Positions 8,872 to 19,412 are shown, numbered from the stretch's first letter. The stretch: 44,859 nucleotides of DNA from an uncultured Acidobacteriota bacterium (GCA_903851035.1 CAINND010000106.1:1-44859), one strand, 5' to 3'. Notes: generated by a model from the sequence alone, not told the origin. Translations and numbers: made by a program.

Positions 8872-10401
8872 TTAGCGAATCTGCGCCACTCCGGTAGGAC
8901 CTATCAAGGTGCCCGCCCAGTTTGCTGCCTGGATAAAGATATTCGGGAAAATACCAATCAGCACGGTTGCCGCTGCCGTGATCCACAGTGCCAGGTTCAT
9001 TGCCGGAGGCGTAACCGGCGCGCCCTCTCCCTGCGGCTTGCGCATGAACATGGCGTTGGCCACGCGCAGGTAATAGTAGGCTGCCACCACGGAGTACAGT
9101 ACGGCCACCCCGGCCAGCAGGTAGTGACCCGTCTCAATCAGACTGAGGAAGATAAAGTACTTGCCGTAGAAGCCCGCAAAGGGCGGAATGCCGGCCAGCG
9201 AGAGCAGGAAGACCAGCATCAGGATGGCCTCCACCGGCGCGCGCTGGACAAGGCCGGCGATGTCGTCAATGTCATCGCCCAGGATGTTGCGCCGCCGCAG
9301 CGAGGTGAGCACGGCGAAGGCGCCCAGGTTCATGAAGGTGTACACCAGCAGGTAGAAAAGGATGCCGCGAATACCCGTGCGGTTGGCGACTCCATCGCTG
9401 GCGATAAGGCCGAGCAGCATGTAGCCGACGTGCGCAATAGACGAGTAGGCCAGCAGGCGCTTGGTATTGGTCTGCGTGATGGCTGCCAGGTTGCCCGTGG
9501 TCAGGGTCATGATGGCGGCAAAGACCAGCACCGGCACATACTGCACGCGCAACGGATAGAGTCCGCAGAGCAGCACGCGCAGGATGAGCGCCCAGCCCGC
9601 GGCCTTGACCGAGACCGACATGAAGCCCGTCACGCTGGTCGGTGAGCCTTCGTACACATCCGGAGCCCACATGTGGAAGGGCGCGGCGGCGATCTTGAAG
9701 AGCATGCCGGTCATCGTCGTCAGCAGGGCCAGCAGCATAATGGGATTACGCGGCTCGGTGGCGGCGCGGCGGGCCAGTGACGCACCCACTTCGGCCAGGT
9801 TCGTTGAACCCGTCAGGCCGTAGAAGAGCGAAAGTCCGTAGGCGAAGATGGCAGAGGAGAATGCGCCCAGCAGCAGATACTTCAGTGCAGCTTCGTTTGA
9901 GCGCTTGTTGCCACGCAAAAAGCCGGCGAGGATGTAGGTTGTGATGGCCATCAGCTCCAGGCCGATGAAGATCAGCACGAAGTCCGCACCGGCGGCCATG
10001 CACATCATGCCCGTCACGGCAAAAAGAATGAGGGCGTAGAACTCTCCGTGACTCTCGCGCTCAACCTCCAGATAGCGGATGGAGATCAGCACGCTGACTG
10101 CGGCACCGGCCAGGAAAAGGTAGAAGAAGTACACCGACATCGGGTCCAGCACCAGGGTGCCGAAGAAGGCATACAGCGCGCCCGACGCGGGCAATACCTG
10201 CTGAATCTTCCACGTGCCGTAGGCGGCCACGCCCAGCCCCAGCAGCGCGGGGATGGAGCAGTAGTGCTTGTGCCGCGCCGGAAGGAAGAGATCCAGGCAG
10301 AGGATGCCGAGCGAGAAGAGCGTCAGCACGATCAGCGGCGCGCCCAACCGGTAATCGGCTGCGGTGAAGGGCGCAAACAACATCATGGCCACCGGCGTCA
10401 T
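8872..10401 (-). CDS. nuoN: NADH-quinone oxidoreductase subunit N
   Basis: A 509-residue polytopic membrane protein, one of the three antiporter-like proton-pumping subunits of complex I. It carries the hallmark PFHMWAPDVYEGSPT segment and a glutamate in the IGLELMAITTYIL helix, and has about 14 hydrophobic segments. It is the last gene of the minus-strand nuo operon, begins 3 bp after the nuoM stop, and is followed by a clear terminator. Length and motifs are normal for NuoN. Confidence 0.93.
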   Translation of the reverse strand: MTPVAMMLFAPFTAADYRLGAPLIVLTLFSLGILCLDLFLPARHKHYCSIPALLGLGVAAYGTWKIQQVLPASGALYAFFGTLVLDPMSVYFFYLFLAGAAVSVLISIRYLEVERESHGEFYALILFAVTGMMCMAAGADFVLIFIGLELMAITTYILAGFLRGNKRSNEAALKYLLLGAFSSAIFAYGLSLFYGLTGSTNLAEVGASLARRAATEPRNPIMLLALLTTMTGMLFKIAAAPFHMWAPDVYEGSPTSVTGFMSVSVKAAGWALILRVLLCGLYPLRVQYVPVLVFAAIMTLTTGNLAAITQTNTKRLLAYSSIAHVGYMLLGLIASDGVANRTGIRGILFYLLVYTFMNLGAFAVLTSLRRRNILGDDIDDIAGLVQRAPVEAILMLVFLLSLAGIPPFAGFYGKYFIFLSLIETGHYLLAGVAVLYSVVAAYYYLRVANAMFMRKPQGEGAPVTPPAMNLALWITAAATVLIGIFPNIFIQAANWAGTLIGPTGVAQIR

Positions 10402-10404
10402 CGG

Positions 10405-12003
10405 CTAGCGCCCCGCTTCCTGCGCGTTGGCGGGCTTGGCGGCAACCTGCACCGCTGCGGGCGGCGCGGCGGCGTTGTATAGCTTGGGATGGTTCACCTG
10501 CTCCACAATCTGCGCCACGGGCTGCTCCAGGATTTCGAAGAACGGCTTCGGGTAGAGGCCAATCCACAGCGCGATGGCGATGAGCGGCAGGAAGGTGGCC
10601 AGTTCGCGCGGCGTCAGGTCGGTGAGCTTTTCGTTCTTGGGGTTTTCCACCTTGCCGAAGAAGACGCGCTGGTAGAGCCACAGCAGGTAGGCCGCGGCAA
10701 GCACCACGCCGGGCACGGCCCAGGCAGCCCACTTCCAGTTGGCCATGTATGCCGCCTGCAGGATGGTGAACTCGCCGACGAAGCCGTTGAGAAGCGGCAG
10801 GCCCATGGAGCTGAGGAACATGATCAGCGAGATCGTTGCGTAGACGGGCATCACCGTGGAGATGCCGCCGTACTCGGAGATGTCTCGCGTGTGGCGCCGC
10901 TCATACAAAATGCCGACGATAAGGAAGAGCGCGCCGGTGCTGATGCCGTGGTTAATCTGCTGCAAGACCGAGCCGCTAAGGCCGGGGCCGTTGAGTGCGA
11001 AGATGCCCAGGGTGCAGAAGCCCAGGTGGCTGACGGAGGAGTACGCCACTAGCTTCTTCATGTCCTTTTGCACCAGGCTAACCAACCCGCCATAGATGAT
11101 GCCGATGATGGAGAGCGTGACCATCAGCAGGCGCACCTTGGGGTATTGCACCACGGCAGGGAAGAATGGCAGCGAGAAACGGATCAGTCCGTAGGTTCCC
11201 ATCTTCAACAGCACGCCGGCCAGGATGACCGATCCGGCGGTGGGCGCTTCCACGTGCGCGTCCGGCAGCCATGTGTGGAAAGGGAACATGGGAACTTTGA
11301 TGGCGAAGGCCAAAAAGAATCCGAAGAAGAGCAGCGTGGCTACCGTGGTGCCGTACACCGAAGGAATCAGCGGAGCCGTGTGATAGAGCTCCTGAATGCT
11401 GAAGGTGTAAATGCCGGTCTGCGCGTGGTGGAAGAAGTACAGGAAGATCACGCTCAGCAGCATGAGCACCGAGCCGAGCAAGGTGTAGAGGAAGAACTTG
11501 ATGGCCGCATACAGACGCCGCGGTCCGCCCCAGATGCCGATCAGCAGATACATCGGCACCAGCATCGCCTCCCAGAAGACGAAGAAGAGGAAGAAATCCA
11601 GGGCCATGAAGACGCCGAGCATTCCGGTTTGCAGCAGCAGGAACCAGGCGTAGTACTCCTTCACGCGGTCGTCGATCGCCGTCCACGAACTGAGGATGCT
11701 GATGAAGCCGAGGAAGGTCGTCAGCATGATCAGCAGGAAGCTGATGCCGTCGATGCCCAGGTAGTAGCCCGCGCCGATGGTGGGAATCCAGTTGTTGGGC
11801 GAGCCCTCAAGGAACTTGAAGCCTACCTCCGCCTTGCGCTCCCAGAACCAGGGCACCAGCGGCAGCGAGACCACGAAGCCGAGCAGGGCAAAGGCGTTGG
11901 CCGTCCAGCGGATGAGCGTCTTGTTAGCCGCCGGAATCAGCATCAGCACGGCGGCGCCCACGAGCGGCGTAAACAGAATGATGGAAAGAATGTGGTTATA
12001 CAT
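10405..12003 (-). CDS. nuoM: NADH-quinone oxidoreductase subunit M
   Basis: A 532-residue antiporter-like membrane subunit of complex I. The hallmark segment FPFHTWLPDAHVEAPT is present, and the proton-channel glutamate lies in FVFWEAMLVPMYLLIG. The C-terminal 30 or so residues after the last helix are rich in alanine and proline, an extension not needed for pumping. It lies between nuoL (47 bp gap) and nuoN (3 bp gap) in the operon. Confidence 0.93.
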   Translation of the reverse strand: MYNHILSIILFTPLVGAAVLMLIPAANKTLIRWTANAFALLGFVVSLPLVPWFWERKAEVGFKFLEGSPNNWIPTIGAGYYLGIDGISFLLIMLTTFLGFISILSSWTAIDDRVKEYYAWFLLLQTGMLGVFMALDFFLFFVFWEAMLVPMYLLIGIWGGPRRLYAAIKFFLYTLLGSVLMLLSVIFLYFFHHAQTGIYTFSIQELYHTAPLIPSVYGTTVATLLFFGFFLAFAIKVPMFPFHTWLPDAHVEAPTAGSVILAGVLLKMGTYGLIRFSLPFFPAVVQYPKVRLLMVTLSIIGIIYGGLVSLVQKDMKKLVAYSSVSHLGFCTLGIFALNGPGLSGSVLQQINHGISTGALFLIVGILYERRHTRDISEYGGISTVMPVYATISLIMFLSSMGLPLLNGFVGEFTILQAAYMANWKWAAWAVPGVVLAAAYLLWLYQRVFFGKVENPKNEKLTDLTPRELATFLPLIAIALWIGLYPKPFFEILEQPVAQIVEQVNHPKLYNAAAPPAAVQVAAKPANAQEAGR

Positions 12004-12050
12004 TTTCTATTCCTGGGTTTCCGTTTCCTGCGGGCCAGCCCGCACATCTC

Positions 12051-14174
12051 CTAGTGGAGCAGGTAATACCAAAGCAATCCGGCAACGCCGAAGACCATGA
12101 CCAAGGCGTACCACTGCAACAATCCCGCCTGCAGCAGACGCATGGGATACGAGAGCATTCTGACGACGATGGCCGGACCGTTCACGCCAACGCCATCCAC
12201 CGCCCACTTGTCCCACCACGAACTCAATCGTCCGGCGGCGCGTGTCATCCATCCGCCGCCGTTCACGCCTCCGTCAATCACGTTGGCGTCGAACTTCCAC
12301 ATGGCCTCGCCCGCGCCAATGGCGCCCAGCCGCACCGGGCCAAGCTTGGCGCGTCCGGTAAACAGCCGGTCGTAGAGCTCATCCACGTAATACTTGTTCA
12401 GCAGCGTGCGATACACGGGCGGCGCAGCGGCGTTGATCGGCTCGCGCACATCCTTGCCCGGCCGGTCGTAGGCCTTCCATCCGGCGAATATGCCGGCAAA
12501 GGCCGCGGCCACCGAAAGGCCCATCAAGCCGTACTCCATCAGCCCGCCTTCCTCTTTCTTTTCGCCCGGCTTCTCGCTTGCGGCAGAGGCCTCTGCCACC
12601 GCGCCTTCGACGCTGGCGTGATTCTCAAAGACCGGTGCCAGGAAGTGCTCAAAGTGATTGCTGCCGCCCAGGCTCGGCCCCACACCGAGGTATCCGGCAA
12701 AGATCGAGCAGAAGGCCAGCACCATCAGCGGCACGGTCATCGAGCGCGGCGACTCATGCAAGTGATGTTCTTCTTCGTGCGTCATGCGCTTATCGCCGAA
12801 GAAGGTCATAAAGATGAGCCGGAACATGTAGAACGAGGTCATCAGTGCCGTGAGGAATGCGACTCCCCATAGCACACGGAACTGCCCGTCGTGCGCCGAC
12901 CACGCCTGCCACAGGATCTCGTCCTTGCTGAAGAAGCCTGCCAGGCCGGGAACTCCGGCGATGGCCAGCGTGCCAATCAGCATGGTGGCAAAGGTAATGG
13001 GAATCTTTTTGCGGAGCCCGCCCATGCCGCGCATATCCTGCTGACCGCTCATGGCGTGGATGACCGAGCCGGAGCCGAGGAAGAGCAGGGCCTTGAAGAA
13101 TGCGTGCGTGAAGACGTGGAAGACTCCGGCGGCGAATGCTCCTACGCCCAAGGCCAGGAACATATATCCCAACTGGCTGATGGTCGAATAGGCCAGCACG
13201 CGCTTGATGTCGTTCTGCACCAGTCCGATGGAGGCGGCGAAGATGGCCGTGAGCGCGCCCACCACGGCGACGACCTTCATCGTCTCCGGCGCCAGCACGA
13301 AGAGGGCATTGCTGCGCGCCACCATGTACACGCCGGCAGTCACCATGGTGGCCGCATGGATGAGCGCGGAAACCGGCGTGGGGCCTTCCATGGCGTCCGG
13401 CAGCCAGACGTAGAGTGGAAGCTGTGCGCTCTTGCCGCAGGCTCCCACAAACAGTGCCAGCGTGGCCATGGTGATGATCGTCGTACCCATCAGCGTGGCA
13501 GACTGTGCCCGCGCCAGCTCGGTGACCTTGACGAAATCAAATGTGCCGAAGAGCCAGAAGATGGTCAGCGAGCCCAGGATGACTCCCGCGTCGCCGATGC
13601 GGTTGGTGATGAACGCCTTGTTGGCCGCCGTGCTGGCCGAGTGCTTGTGGAAGTAGAAACCGATCAGCAGATAGCTGCACAAGCCCACACCTTCCCAGCC
13701 GACAAACATCATCAGGTAGTTATTGGCCAGAATCAGGGTGAGCATGGAGAACATGAAGAGGTTCAGATAGCCGAAGAAGCGGTAGTAGCCGCCCTCATGG
13801 CTCATGTAGCCCGTGCTGTAAATGTGGATGAGCGTGCCCACGCCGGTGACGAAGAGCAGCCAAACGCAGCTCAAGGGGTCGAGCAACACACCGGCGCCTA
13901 CGTGGAAGGCTGCGTGTCCGCCACCGTAAAGGGTGAAGACCTGCGCGCCACTGCCCGTGCCCAGCCAGGTGTATAGTTCGGCCTCGTAGCGTGGCGCACC
14001 CGAGTGCAAAAAGGCCAGCACGGCCGCGACGGTCCACAAAAAGCTCATGGCCACGGCGCCTACGCAAATTCCATTGACCACGGGCTTCGGCAGCCGCCGT
14101 CCCAGCAGCAGCATGATCGCCGCGCCCGCGGCGGGCAGCAGCGGCACCATCCAGATGTGAGTCAAAAAGTACAT
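12051..14174 (-). CDS. nuoL: NADH-quinone oxidoreductase subunit L
   Basis: A 707-residue antiporter-like subunit, the most distal proton pump of complex I. Diagnostic segments are GWEGVGLCSYLLIGFYF and LPLYVWLPDAMEGPTPVSALIHAATMV. As expected for NuoL rather than NuoM, a long C-terminal region follows the core, containing the lateral helix and a final transmembrane helix. A Glu/Lys-rich loop near residues 545-560 separates the core from it. The gene starts 39 bp after the nuoK stop. Confidence 0.93.
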   Translation of the reverse strand: MYFLTHIWMVPLLPAAGAAIMLLLGRRLPKPVVNGICVGAVAMSFLWTVAAVLAFLHSGAPRYEAELYTWLGTGSGAQVFTLYGGGHAAFHVGAGVLLDPLSCVWLLFVTGVGTLIHIYSTGYMSHEGGYYRFFGYLNLFMFSMLTLILANNYLMMFVGWEGVGLCSYLLIGFYFHKHSASTAANKAFITNRIGDAGVILGSLTIFWLFGTFDFVKVTELARAQSATLMGTTIITMATLALFVGACGKSAQLPLYVWLPDAMEGPTPVSALIHAATMVTAGVYMVARSNALFVLAPETMKVVAVVGALTAIFAASIGLVQNDIKRVLAYSTISQLGYMFLALGVGAFAAGVFHVFTHAFFKALLFLGSGSVIHAMSGQQDMRGMGGLRKKIPITFATMLIGTLAIAGVPGLAGFFSKDEILWQAWSAHDGQFRVLWGVAFLTALMTSFYMFRLIFMTFFGDKRMTHEEEHHLHESPRSMTVPLMVLAFCSIFAGYLGVGPSLGGSNHFEHFLAPVFENHASVEGAVAEASAASEKPGEKKEEGGLMEYGLMGLSVAAAFAGIFAGWKAYDRPGKDVREPINAAAPPVYRTLLNKYYVDELYDRLFTGRAKLGPVRLGAIGAGEAMWKFDANVIDGGVNGGGWMTRAAGRLSSWWDKWAVDGVGVNGPAIVVRMLSYPMRLLQAGLLQWYALVMVFGVAGLLWYYLLH

Positions 14175-14213
14175 GGCAACTCCCCGGCCCGGCCGTATTG
14201 CGGCCGATGCCGG

Positions 14214-14525
14214 CTAACCCTTCAGTAAGTCCACTTCGTCCATGTTGACCGTAGTGCGGTTGCGGAAGAAGGCGATAAGAATGCCCAGTCCCACGGCGGC
14301 TTCGGCGGCGGCGTCGGCGGCAATGAACAGGGCAAACACCTGGCCGTGCAGGCCGTACAGCCGGCTGAAGGCCAGAAGGTTCAGGTTCACCGCGCTCAGC
14401 ATCAGCTCAATGCACATAAAGATGATGACTACATTGCGGCGCGTGATGACGCCGATCAAACCAATTAAAAAGAGGATGGCGGCCACCATCAGGTAATGCA
14501 GCGTGCCGATCTCCAGCATTCTCAC
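14214..14525 (-). CDS. nuoK: NADH-quinone oxidoreductase subunit K
   Basis: A 103-residue protein with three transmembrane helices, the usual size of NuoK. Two membrane glutamates important for proton transfer are present, in [17 protein letters not shown] and in [17 protein letters not shown]. Its start codon overlaps the nuoJ stop by 4 nt (ATGA), indicating translational coupling. Confidence 0.93.
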   Translation of the reverse strand: MRMLEIGTLHYLMVAAILFLIGLIGVITRRNVVIIFMCIELMLSAVNLNLLAFSRLYGLHGQVFALFIAADAAAEAAVGLGILIAFFRNRTTVNMDEVDLLKG

Positions 14526-15043
14526 ACCCTCCTTTTGGCCATCACGACGGCGCCGACGACGGCCACCAGCAGCAGCACGCTGGCAATTTCAAAGGGAAAC
14601 ATGTAGTAGCCGGTCTGCGGGCCATAGAGCAGCATTCCAATTTCCTGCGAATTCGTCTGCTCAGGATGGTTGACGATCTGCTGCGGGAACGAGCCCGCGC
14701 CCTTGTACAGCGCGCCCAGTACCAGCGAGCCCAGCACCAGCGCGGCCAGCAGTGCGATCACCCACTGCCGGTTCATCATCTTTTCCACATATAAGTGCTC
14801 GATGTTCACCAGCATCATCACAAAGAGGAACATCACCAGAATGCCGCCGGCGTAGAGCACGATCTGCACGCCGGCCATGAAGGGCGCGTACAGCATCAGG
14901 TAGAGTCCGGCGCTGGCCAGCAGGGTCACAATCAGCGCCAGCGCGGAGTGCACCGGGTTCACCTTGGTGATCATGACCAGGGCGCTGATGATGGCGACGG
15001 CGGAGAGGAAGTAAAAGAAAAACGGCGTGGCGACCGGGGTCAT
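14522..15043 (-). CDS. nuoJ: NADH-quinone oxidoreductase subunit J
   Basis: A 173-residue membrane subunit with five predicted helices, including the conserved [19 protein letters not shown] helix characteristic of NuoJ. The same frame stays open further upstream, but those codons are only a shadow of nuoI. The start at 15043 is supported by the 4-nt ATGA overlap with the nuoI stop. Confidence 0.92.
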   Translation of the reverse strand: MTPVATPFFFYFLSAVAIISALVMITKVNPVHSALALIVTLLASAGLYLMLYAPFMAGVQIVLYAGGILVMFLFVMMLVNIEHLYVEKMMNRQWVIALLAALVLGSLVLGALYKGAGSFPQQIVNHPEQTNSQEIGMLLYGPQTGYYMFPFEIASVLLLVAVVGAVVMAKRRV

Positions 15044-15498
15044 TTCTCGTACACCTTTCTCTCGATTCCGTCTTCCAGTTGCGGACGCTGCAACTCCATG
15101 CCCTCGCGGGTGTACAGCGCCAGCTCGTAATCCGGAGATAGCAGGATGGCGTCGCTCGGGCAGGCCTCCTCGCATAGTCCGCAGAACATGCAGCGGCCCA
15201 GGTCGAAGTCGAACTCGGTCAGCACTTTTTTCTTCGTCTCCGGATCGCGCACGCTGCCCACCTTGATGAGCTTTTCCGGGCAGGCCAGGGCGCAGGCGCC
15301 GCAGGCGGTGCACAGCAGCTTGCCGTCCTCACCTTTCATCAGGCGGGGCTGGCCGCGGAAGCGGTCGCTGATATCCGGACGCTGCAAGGGATACTGCTCG
15401 GTCACCAGGTCAGCCGGATTCTGATGGCGGAATGTGACCCACATGCCTTGCAGCAGATCCACCAGGAAGAACCTTCGCAGCATTTCGCGAATGGTCAT
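15040..15498 (-). CDS. nuoI: NADH-quinone oxidoreductase subunit I, 2[4Fe-4S] protein
   Basis: A 152-residue iron-sulfur subunit of the peripheral arm. Two CxxCxxCxxxCP motifs (CTACGACALACP and CMFCGLCEEACP) bind the N6a and N6b clusters that pass electrons toward the N2 cluster on NuoB. With NuoEFG absent here, NuoI is a plausible docking surface for reduced ferredoxin, as proposed for other complex I-like enzymes without the NADH module; for this protein that is inference. It overlaps nuoH and nuoJ by 4 nt each. Confidence 0.93.
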   Translation of the reverse strand: MTIREMLRRFFLVDLLQGMWVTFRHQNPADLVTEQYPLQRPDISDRFRGQPRLMKGEDGKLLCTACGACALACPEKLIKVGSVRDPETKKKVLTEFDFDLGRCMFCGLCEEACPSDAILLSPDYELALYTREGMELQRPQLEDGIERKVYEK

Positions 15499-16787
15499 CG
15501 CCTACCTCCAAACCAGGAAGAGAAAAGCAGGGCGAGCAGTTCCTGCCGCACGCCAATCACGGCCGTCAGCACCACCACGGCAATCGAGATGGGGAGCAGG
15601 AACTTCCATCCGATCTTCATCAATTGGTCAAAGCGATACCGCGGAAACGTGGTGCGGTACCAGATGTAGAGATACATGAAAAAGCCGACCTTGATGGTGA
15701 ACCAGAAAATATCCTGCACGCGGGTGCGCACGCCGGGCAGCAACATGAACAATCCCATTGCAGCCAGGAAAGCACCGAAACCGGCCAGTCCCAGCAGGTT
15801 GCCGCGCATGGAGCGCAGCTTTGGCATCTTCACCGCGTAGAAAAGGCACAGCGCGCCCAGCAGGATGAAGCCCAGTCCCGGCACCAGCGAGAAAGCCGTG
15901 TCCCAGTTGGCGCCGCCCAGCAGGTGAGGGAAGGGCCTGAGCCATCCGCCCAGCCACAGCGTGGTGGCAATGGCGCTGACGGCCATCATTCCGGCGTATT
16001 CGGCCAGGAAGAAGAGCGACCAGCGGAAGCCGCTGTATTCCGTCAGGAAGCCGGCCACCAGTTCGCTCTCCGCCTCCGGCAGGTCAAAAGGCGCGCGATT
16101 GGTCTCCGCCACCATGGCGATGGCAAAGACGCCGAGCGCCGTCAGCCCGACGGGGAAGAACGAGAAGGCGAACCACATGTGCTGCTGCTCCTGCGCCTGC
16201 ACAATGCCGATCATGCTCATGGTTCCTGTGCCGGTGACGAGGCTGGTCATCATCACGGCCGAGACCACGCTCATGCACATGGCCACCTCGTAGCTGACCA
16301 TCTGCGCGCCCGAGCGCAAACTGCCCATCAGCGGATACTGCGAGTTCGACGCCCAACCGGCCATGATGACGCCCAGCACGCCCAGCGACGAAACGCCCAG
16401 CATGAAGAGCACGCCGATGTTCATGTCCGTAATGGCGTGGGTGCGGCCGAAGGGCACCACGATGAAGCCGCAGAAGGCGGTCATCACCACGCAGACCGGA
16501 GCGAACCAGAAGACGATCTTGTCGGCGTGCGCCGGCATCAGGTCTTCCTTGATGATCAGCTTCAGGGCGTCGGCAACGGGTTGCAGCAGGCCGTGCGGAC
16601 CCACGCGCATGGGGCCGATGCGAACCTGCATGTGGGCCATTACCTTGCGCTCAAACCAGTTCATGAAGATGACGCCCACCGAGATGCCGAGGAAGACCAG
16701 CAGCACATAGACGGTCACCCAGAAGAGGTTGCCCGCCTCGCCCGGCGTCACGTCGGAGTGCAGATATCCCAGGATGTATTCGATCAC
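15495..16787 (-). CDS. nuoH: NADH-quinone oxidoreductase subunit H, enlarged
   Basis: A 430-residue version of the membrane subunit that forms the quinone pocket. Conserved stretches are [22 protein letters not shown], at the N-terminus, and the acidic loop [20 protein letters not shown]. The protein is longer than the roughly 320-350 residues usual for NuoH. The excess lies mainly between the GGWLRPFP segment and the final [13 protein letters not shown] helix, where a roughly 70-residue insertion appears to add two hydrophobic segments. It overlaps nuoD and nuoI by 4 nt each. Confidence 0.9.
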   Translation of the reverse strand: MIEYILGYLHSDVTPGEAGNLFWVTVYVLLVFLGISVGVIFMNWFERKVMAHMQVRIGPMRVGPHGLLQPVADALKLIIKEDLMPAHADKIVFWFAPVCVVMTAFCGFIVVPFGRTHAITDMNIGVLFMLGVSSLGVLGVIMAGWASNSQYPLMGSLRSGAQMVSYEVAMCMSVVSAVMMTSLVTGTGTMSMIGIVQAQEQQHMWFAFSFFPVGLTALGVFAIAMVAETNRAPFDLPEAESELVAGFLTEYSGFRWSLFFLAEYAGMMAVSAIATTLWLGGWLRPFPHLLGGANWDTAFSLVPGLGFILLGALCLFYAVKMPKLRSMRGNLLGLAGFGAFLAAMGLFMLLPGVRTRVQDIFWFTIKVGFFMYLYIWYRTTFPRYRFDQLMKIGWKFLLPISIAVVVLTAVIGVRQELLALLFSSWFGGRR

Positions 16788-17980
16788 CGGTCCACCTCTC
16801 CCAGCACGATGTCCAGGGTGCCGATGATGGCCACCACGTCTGCCACCAGGCTGCCCACGGCCATCTTTTCCAAGGCCTGCAGGTTGATGAACGATGGCGG
16901 ACGCACGCGCACGCGGTAGGGCTGCTGGGTGCCGTCGCTGACCATGAAGTAACCGAGCTCGCCCTTGGGCGCCTCGATGGAGTGATAGACCTCGCCGGCC
17001 GGAGGCTTCAGCACCTTGGGCAGCTTGGCAATCACCGGCCCTTCGGGCAAGCCCTCCATAGCCTGGCGGATGATGCGAATGGACTGCCGCATCTCCTCCA
17101 GCCGCACCAGGTAGCGGTCAAAGGTATCTCCGTTCTTGCCGATGGGAATGTCGAAGTCGAAATCCTCGTAGCTCGAGTATGGCTGTGCCTTGCGCACATC
17201 CCAAGGGATGCCGCTGCCGCGCAGCACCGGGCCGGTTATGGCGTAGGCGATGCAGTCTTCCGGAGAGATGTAGCCCACGCCCTTGGTGCGCTGCAGCCAG
17301 ATGCGGTTGCCGGTGATCAGGTCGCGGTACTCATCAATCTTCGGGCCCAGGTCGTCACAGATGTGCAGTACCTCGCGCGCCATGTCCGGGTAGGCATCCC
17401 AGCGGCAGCCGCCAATGCGGAAGGCGTGCGTGGTGAGCCGTGCGCCGCAGTATTTCTCGAAGATATTGAGGATCATCTCGCGGTCGCGGAAGGCGTAAAA
17501 GAGTGGCGTTACGGCGCCGATGTCGAGCACATGCGTGCCCAGCCAAACCTGATGGCTCGCCAGCCGGCACAGCTCGGTCAGGATGACGCGCAGGTATTGC
17601 GCCCGCTTGGGAACCTCGGCGGCCAGGAGTTTTTCTACGGTCAAACAGTAGCCCAGGCTGTTGCTCACGGCAGCCGTGTAATCCAGCCGATCCACAAAGG
17701 GACCGAACTGTGCCCAGGTACGGTTCTCGGCGATCTTTTCTATGCCGCGGTGCAGATAGCCGATGATGCACTCCAGCCCGTTCACCTTTTCGCCATCCAG
17801 CTTGAGCACCACTTGCAGCACGCCGTGCGTGGAAGGGTGCTGTGGCCCCATGTTCAGCACGATCTCCTTGGAGTCCATGAACGTGCGGCCGGGCTGTACT
17901 TCTTCCAGCGAGTCGTAGAATTGCGAATCGGAGAGTTGTGAATCCCGGGTTAGCGAATCGCGGAATCGTTCGTCGCTCAT
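16784..17980 (-). CDS. nuoD: NADH-quinone oxidoreductase subunit D
   Basis: A 398-residue peripheral-arm subunit of the [NiFe]-hydrogenase large-subunit lineage, forming the quinone site with NuoB and NuoH. Diagnostic motifs are [22 protein letters not shown] and [15 protein letters not shown]. The nickel-binding cysteines of hydrogenases are absent, as expected for complex I. The first 35 or so residues are a polar extension with loosely repeated DS-containing units. The start at 17980 is chosen because it forms an ATGA overlap with the nuoC stop; a longer frame begins at 18070 inside nuoC. Confidence 0.92.
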   Translation of the reverse strand: MSDERFRDSLTRDSQLSDSQFYDSLEEVQPGRTFMDSKEIVLNMGPQHPSTHGVLQVVLKLDGEKVNGLECIIGYLHRGIEKIAENRTWAQFGPFVDRLDYTAAVSNSLGYCLTVEKLLAAEVPKRAQYLRVILTELCRLASHQVWLGTHVLDIGAVTPLFYAFRDREMILNIFEKYCGARLTTHAFRIGGCRWDAYPDMAREVLHICDDLGPKIDEYRDLITGNRIWLQRTKGVGYISPEDCIAYAITGPVLRGSGIPWDVRKAQPYSSYEDFDFDIPIGKNGDTFDRYLVRLEEMRQSIRIIRQAMEGLPEGPVIAKLPKVLKPPAGEVYHSIEAPKGELGYFMVSDGTQQPYRVRVRPPSFINLQALEKMAVGSLVADVVAIIGTLDIVLGEVDR

Positions 17981-18573
17981 TGGCCACTCTCGATTCCCAG
18001 ATTTTTCTGCACCCAAGCCTGGTCTTGTAGTGAGGGCGCGTAATCCTTGCGCAGGGGGTGCCCCGTCCACTCCTCGGGCATCAGGATGCGGCGCAGGTCG
18101 GGATGCCCGGCAAAGCGCACACCGAAGAGGTCAAAGACCTCGCGCTCCGGCCAGTTAGCGCCCAGCCACAGATCGGTCGCCGATTGCACCATCTCGCCTT
18201 CGGCAAAGCGCGCCTTTACGCGGATGCGCTCGCTGGCCTGCATGTTGTAGATGATCCACACCAATTCGAACGGGCGCTCGTCCTTGGGATAGTGCACGGC
18301 GGTCAGATCGGTCAGGCTGGTGTAGCCGCAGCTTTCTTTCAGGTGGGCGAGCACGGCGTGCGCCGCCGCGCCTTCAACTGTCAGATAGTTCTGCCCGGCA
18401 TAGGTTGCGGCATCGCGAATCTGCTCGCCAAAGGCCTGTCGCAGCCCATCCACCAGCGCGCCCTGCCAGGGCACGGGGGCGGGCTTGGCGGCCACGGGCG
18501 GCGCGGCGGGTGCGGCAGGCGCTGCCGTCTCCGGCGTCGGGTTTGGCGGATTCCCCTCGGGAACTTCAGGCAT
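17977..18573 (-). CDS. nuoC: NADH-quinone oxidoreductase subunit C
   Basis: A 198-residue peripheral-arm subunit. The C-terminal half carries the family signature [22 protein letters not shown], followed by GHPLRKDY. The first 35 or so residues are an alanine/proline-rich tail of unknown role. NuoC and NuoD are separate proteins here, unlike the fused NuoCD of Escherichia coli. The gene follows nuoA after a 74-bp gap where nuoB would normally lie. Confidence 0.92.
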   Translation of the reverse strand: MPEVPEGNPPNPTPETAAPAAPAAPPVAAKPAPVPWQGALVDGLRQAFGEQIRDAATYAGQNYLTVEGAAAHAVLAHLKESCGYTSLTDLTAVHYPKDERPFELVWIIYNMQASERIRVKARFAEGEMVQSATDLWLGANWPEREVFDLFGVRFAGHPDLRRILMPEEWTGHPLRKDYAPSLQDQAWVQKNLGIESGQ

Positions 18574-18647
18574 TGATCATGCTCCGGTATTCGATCCTGC
18601 GTACAGGCCGTTACTTCTCTGTCAGCGTCTTGCTAAATTCACCCCAG

Positions 18648-19004
18648 CTAAATCCACTCCAGCGCGCCCTTCTTCCACACCCAGGCAAAGCCCAGTACAA
18701 GAATGCCGAGAAAGACCAGCATCTCCACCAGGCCGAAGACGCCAAGCAACTTGAACTGCACGGCCCAGGGGAATAGGAAGATGGTTTCCACGTCAAAAAC
18801 GACGAATAAAATCGCGATGATGTAAAAGCGCACGGTGTGGCGCTGGCGCGAGCCTTCCTGCGCCTCAATGCCGCACTCGTAGGCCATCCCCTTCACCTTT
18901 TCCGGGTTGGAGGGACGCACCATCTTGGCGATGATCAGGGTTCCGGCGGCCACGGCAAAGGCCACCAGCAGAAAGACGAAGATCGGAATGTAGTTCTGTG
19001 GCAT
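18648..19004 (-). CDS. nuoA: NADH-quinone oxidoreductase subunit A
   Basis: A 118-residue, three-helix membrane subunit. The conserved YECGIE motif and the FDVETIFLFPWA segment are present. The start at 19004 gives a normal NuoA length; an upstream extension in the same frame would precede the membrane helix with 50 unlike residues. It is the first gene of the minus-strand operon nuoA-C-D-H-I-J-K-L-M-N. A perfect CRP-type palindrome lies about 160 bp upstream. Confidence 0.92.
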   Translation of the reverse strand: MPQNYIPIFVFLLVAFAVAAGTLIIAKMVRPSNPEKVKGMAYECGIEAQEGSRQRHTVRFYIIAILFVVFDVETIFLFPWAVQFKLLGVFGLVEMLVFLGILVLGFAWVWKKGALEWI

Positions 19005-19412
19005 AAGCTTTCGGCACCCCGCCGTTGCATCCCACATTTGCCCGTCGCCGTTTGCGGCACACTCCACGGGTGAAGCAAATTGCGCTTCCGGCCAATGGAT
19101 AATTCCGCGAAAAAAGGCTGGCGAAAAAGTGGAAAAACTGTACTGCCTGGACAAACCCCGAATCTGTGATTTTCGTCACAGAAAAAATTTGTTCGGCTGT
19201 CCGCCTGCATCCACGCACAACTGCGCTGGCGCATGGCGCGGCGCAATCAGTCGCTTCAGCACAACGGAAGCCACATCCCCACTTTGGCGAACTGGTGAGA
19301 TTACTACACGCCGTCCTTTTCGGCAGCAAATTCTTTCCACACGAGCGGCCCGGGTTGTAGGATTGGGGCGCCGGCGCCGCCAGGCGCAGGTCAAATGTGG
19401 GGAGGAACACCA
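19005..19412. promoter_or_regulatory. Divergent control region between nuoA and the methyltransferase gene
   Basis: No gene is visible in these 408 bp. The region holds a CRP-type operator at 19164-19181 and a possible minus-strand -10 box (TACAGT, 19137-19142). A weak plus-strand promoter is also possible for the methyltransferase (TTTCCA at 19334-19339, TAGGAT at 19358-19363, 18 bp apart). The segment at 19364-19390 is very GC-rich. Confidence 0.5.
19164..19181. promoter_or_regulatory. CRP/FNR-family operator upstream of nuoA
   Basis: The sequence is CTGTGA-TTTTCG-TCACAG, a perfect 6-bp inverted repeat that equals the Escherichia coli CRP consensus TGTGA-N6-TCACA. Read toward nuoA, a TACAGT -10-like hexamer lies 30.5 bp from the dyad centre, which would place the site near -42, the class II activator position. 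Two related sites lie at 20910 and 28200. Confidence 0.6.
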
